DNA from: Stenotrophomonas nitritireducens
Lineage (GTDB): Bacteria > Pseudomonadota > Gammaproteobacteria > Xanthomonadales > Xanthomonadaceae
Assembly: GCF_001700965.1 (NCBI RefSeq)
Contig: NZ_CP016756.1
Coordinates: forward strand, 2,904,501 to 2,968,500
Reading direction: 5' to 3'
Length of the DNA: 64,000 nucleotides
Shown here one piece after another: positions 61,461 to 64,000 of this stretch (its first letter is position 1; every line of letters starts with the position of its first letter). The position numbers and the translations under genes are program-made. The notes beneath the pieces were generated by a model. It did not search any database and was not told the DNA's origin. It was given only the letters and a program-made list of their open reading frames with translations.

Positions 61461-62006
61461 GGCTGTGCTCTCCGTTGCAGAGCGCACACCCTGCCATCTC
61501 GACGGTGTCCTCTCAAGCAAAATAACTGTGCTCAAATCCGCATCGTGGGGGCGAACAAATGCCTAGCGGGGCGCGGCCGAAGCAGCGGATCATGGGGCAT
61601 CGAAATGTCCGGTCAAAATAGATTTCGCTTTATTTTGACTATACAAATCAATTGGTTGGGCGATATTTTCACCCGCCAATGTTCGCAGGCGGTGCAAGCG
61701 CTGTCGCGTCGGGGAGCAGCTGCAATCGATAGCTGACGGTTCCATTCGGCGGATTTCAATGTCGCGAAGGCAGCACCAATCCGTCCGTTTGCGGGGAAAG
61801 ATCCCGACCCGTTTGCCACGCAGGCACCGAACGCCTGCGGCGTCGATTGCGGGCCTTCATAACGCGTAGCGACACGCTTTCGCCTGCGCGCCTCGAGGCG
61901 GAAAACTGCGAATCCATCAGCATGATTGCGCGGCCACCGCGTTGGGCCCGTCTTCAACTTGGGTGTGCGCTTGAAGCTGTAACGCTCCACCGCGGATGCA
62001 AACGCA
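61461..62006. other. Gap between the AraC-type regulator and btuB, nothing coded
   Basis: 546 bases (plus the terminator that follows) with no supported gene. An AT-rich patch at 61610-61670 contains TTGACT (61635-61640) without a well-spaced -10. A strong terminator with a T-run on the plus strand ends the region, which leaves room for a plus-strand noncoding transcript; there is no direct evidence of one. Confidence 0.35.
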
Positions 62007-62040
62007 CTGGGCCGACGGCATGACCGTCGGCCCAGTTCTT
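62007..62040. terminator. Strong terminator downstream of btuB
   Basis: CTGGGCCGACGG and CCGTCGGCCCAG form a perfect 12-bp stem with a five-base loop (about 62007-62035), followed on the plus strand by TTCTTTTC. On the minus strand it lies about 45 bases after the btuB stop and is followed by a weaker GTTT. Confidence 0.85.
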
Positions 62041-62083
62041 TTCAGCGTAGCGAAGGCGGCGTGGTGGACGCCGCCTTGCCGGC

Positions 62084-63955
62084 TCAGTTGGCCTTGCTGT
62101 TGTAACGCAGGGTCAGCTGGTACTCGCGGCCCGGCTGGTTGTACCAGGCAACGGTTTCGTAGTCGCGGTCGAACACGTTGGCGGCCTTGGCCTGCAGGCT
62201 CCAGGCATCGTTGATGGCGTATTCAACGCGCACGTCCATGGTGCCGTAGCCGGCCAGGCGAACGGTGTTGGCGGCGTTGTCGAAGCGGTGGCCACTGCCA
62301 GCGGCGGTAATACCAAGACGCAGCGGGCCGAAGCTCTTGTCCACGTCGATGCGGCCGCTGGTGCGTGCGCGGCGGGCCAGCAGATTGTCGTAGCTGGCGG
62401 CACCGGAGGTGTGGTCGCGCGGGTCGGTGAAGCTGGCCTGGGCGTTGATGTCAAAACCGGCCAGCGAAACAAAGCCGGTCAGCTCGGCGCCACGGATGCG
62501 CGCTTCGGCGACGTTGACCAGGTCGAAGTTGCTGTCGTAGCCGATCAGCTGGTCGACGCGGGTTTCGTAGGCGTTGAAGGTCCAGTTCCAGTTGTCGGCG
62601 TACTGCGCGATGCCCAGGTTCAGGCTCTTGGATTCTTCCGGCTTCAGATTCGGGTTGCTGAAGCCCGGGTAGTACAGGTCGTTGAAGGTCGGCGCCTTGA
62701 AGCCGGTGCCGGCGCTGGCGGTCAGGCGCAGGCCATTGCCGAAGGCAAAGCCATAACCCAGGCTGCCAGTGGTGTGGTTGCCGAACTGCTCGTTGTCGTC
62801 GTTGCGCACGCTGGCCTGCAGCGTGTGCGCGCCGAACTGGCCCTGGTACTCGGCAAACACGCCCAGGTTGTCGCGCTGGTCGATGTCGAAGGCGGTGGAG
62901 CTGGTGACCTTGTCGTTCTGCCAATCGGCACCGGCGGTGATCTGCTGGCCTTCGGCGAAGCTGAAATCGCCCTGCACGCTGGCGGTGTCGCGGCGGGTGT
63001 CGAAGGCGCTGGCGAAGCTGCGGGTGCCGGCGTCGGCATCGGCGAAGTAGTTGTCGGCTTCGTCGCGGTTGCGGCCAACCTGGGCAGTCAGGCGGAAGGC
63101 ATCCGAAGCGGTCCAGGCGAGCTTGGCACCGTAGACCTGCTGGCGGTTGTCGGCTTCGTTGCCGCCAAAGATGCTGCCGTCGTATTCGTTGAAGCTGTCG
63201 GCATTGAGCACGTGGCCTTCCAGGCTCAGCGTGTCGGTCAGCGCATAGCCGCCGCGCACGTTGATCGAGGTGTTGCGGTAGCCATCGCGGTCCGGCTCAT
63301 CGGCGAAGCAGCCCGCGCCCCAGCCAGCGGCGGTGCCACGGCAGGCGTTGATGCCGTCGGTCTTCTGGTAGCCGCCCTGGGCCGAAATCCAGCCGCGCTC
63401 ACCGCGGTTGCTGAAGCCGGCGCTGACCTGGCGCAGGTTGTTGCTGCCGGCGGTGATCGCCAGGTTCTGCTGCAGGCCCTGGCCGGCAGTGCGGGTGAAG
63501 ATCTGGATCACGCCGCCAATGGCCTCGGAGCCGTACAGGCTCGAACGCGGGCCGCGCACGATTTCCACGCGTTCGATCTGGTCAACCGGCAGGTCCTGCA
63601 GTGCGGCCATGCCATTGGTGGCCGACGCCACGCGCACGCCGTCCACCAGCACCAGCACCTGGTTGGAGTTGCTGCCACGCAGGAACAGCGAGGTGATCTT
63701 GCCGGTGCCGCCCTGGTTGGCGAAATCCAGGCCAGCGCGGCCGCGCAGCAGTTCCTGCAGCGAGTTGGCCTGGCTGCGGTCGATCTGTGCACGGTCGATG
63801 ACCTGCACCGGCACCACGCTGTTCTCGATGGAGATCGGGGTGCGGGTGGCGGTAACCGTGACGTCGTCCAGCTCGGTCGGTGCGTTCTGCGCAGCGGCAA
63901 CGCCTGGCAGCGCCAGGGCAAGGGCGAGGGAAAGGGTGTGGTAAGACAGTTTCAT
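62084..63955 (-). CDS. btuB: TonB-dependent vitamin B12 receptor
   Basis: 623 residues, similar to BtuB. Signal peptide ends near VAAAQ. The TonB box region DDVTVTATR starts the mature protein, as in E. coli BtuB. The plug has SLQELLRGRAGLDFANQGGTGKITSLFLRGSNSNQVLVLVDGVRV and a RGPRSSLYGSEAIGGVIQIFT segment. The 22-strand barrel ends WYNQPGREYQLTLRYN, close to BtuB termini. It imports cobalamin. Only 45 bases of upstream sequence are in the window, so a cobalamin riboswitch cannot be judged. Confidence 0.9.
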   Translation of the reverse strand: MKLSYHTLSLALALALPGVAAAQNAPTELDDVTVTATRTPISIENSVVPVQVIDRAQIDRSQANSLQELLRGRAGLDFANQGGTGKITSLFLRGSNSNQVLVLVDGVRVASATNGMAALQDLPVDQIERVEIVRGPRSSLYGSEAIGGVIQIFTRTAGQGLQQNLAITAGSNNLRQVSAGFSNRGERGWISAQGGYQKTDGINACRGTAAGWGAGCFADEPDRDGYRNTSINVRGGYALTDTLSLEGHVLNADSFNEYDGSIFGGNEADNRQQVYGAKLAWTASDAFRLTAQVGRNRDEADNYFADADAGTRSFASAFDTRRDTASVQGDFSFAEGQQITAGADWQNDKVTSSTAFDIDQRDNLGVFAEYQGQFGAHTLQASVRNDDNEQFGNHTTGSLGYGFAFGNGLRLTASAGTGFKAPTFNDLYYPGFSNPNLKPEESKSLNLGIAQYADNWNWTFNAYETRVDQLIGYDSNFDLVNVAEARIRGAELTGFVSLAGFDINAQASFTDPRDHTSGAASYDNLLARRARTSGRIDVDKSFGPLRLGITAAGSGHRFDNAANTVRLAGYGTMDVRVEYAINDAWSLQAKAANVFDRDYETVAWYNQPGREYQLTLRYNSKAN

Positions 63956-64000
63956 GGAAGCTCCTGAGCCTGCACGCTCCCGCGCAGGCGGATGGGGAAG

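Noticed and set aside
63956..64000. Cobalamin riboswitch upstream of btuB
   Set aside because: Only 45 bases are visible; the B12 box cannot be seen, so no call is made.

Overview
The window looks like a chromosomal segment of a gamma-proteobacterium of the Xanthomonadaceae, most likely Stenotrophomonas or a close relative. This rests on four things: high GC with strong G/C-ending codon use; dispersed REP elements that begin GTAG or GTGG, including SMAG-like hairpins near 53.8 kb; single-polypeptide AceE; and a TonB-dependent receptor with an N-terminal carboxypeptidase-like domain. No rRNA, tRNA, CRISPR array, integrase or transposase was recognised.

Layout. 1-435 is the start of a DUF2059 gene (cut by the window edge). 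742-7916 is a tightly coupled five-gene envelope/exopolysaccharide operon: HEAT-repeat membrane protein, GT2 synthase, TPR plus YaiO-type outer-membrane barrel, LtaS-like phosphotransferase and a secreted GH18-like glycosidase. 8531-14309 holds arfB, an acyltransferase, a Dcp-type lipoprotein peptidase, an I78 inhibitor, an Ntn-type amidase and an outer-membrane protein. 14330-15008 is a five-copy tandem repeat of about 138 bp. 15021-16443 is a PadR regulator/siderophore-interacting ferric reductase module with its operator. aceE follows at 16794-19481.

19640-29049 is the accessory region: eight genes on the minus strand, nearly all overlapping or abutting, clearly lower in GC than their surroundings. 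In transcription order they are a Dcm-like C5 methyltransferase, Vsr, an EcoRII-C-type nuclease, a MORC/MutL-like GHKL ATPase, an HNH endonuclease, a SNF2 ATPase, a free-standing EcoRII-N (B3-like) DNA-binding protein, and a protein with a sigma-region-4-like helix-turn-helix plus RNA-polymerase-alpha-CTD-like segments. I read this as a composite, methylation-controlled restriction system around CCWGG in which the EcoRII sensor domain has been split from the nuclease and joined to ATP-driven remodellers. It is the main discovery candidate.

29598-38096 holds a diguanylate cyclase, a YcaQ-type DNA glycosylase, several secreted proteins of unknown function, a propeller-like lipoprotein, a BON protein and two tiny hydrophilic proteins. 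38225-44867 is a likely phosphate-scavenging group (PhoD, TonB receptor, beta-propeller protein). 45010-50658 includes corA, csbD and the osmoregulated glucan synthase opgH. 51203-53641 carries an esterase, an AlgR-like regulator and hemC. 54013-64000 carries a DUF481 protein, a WYL regulator, fabB-fabA, dinB, gph, a PAS-AraC regulator and btuB. Three REP arrays (50.7, 53.7 and 60.1 kb) and the 14.3 kb array fill the larger gaps.
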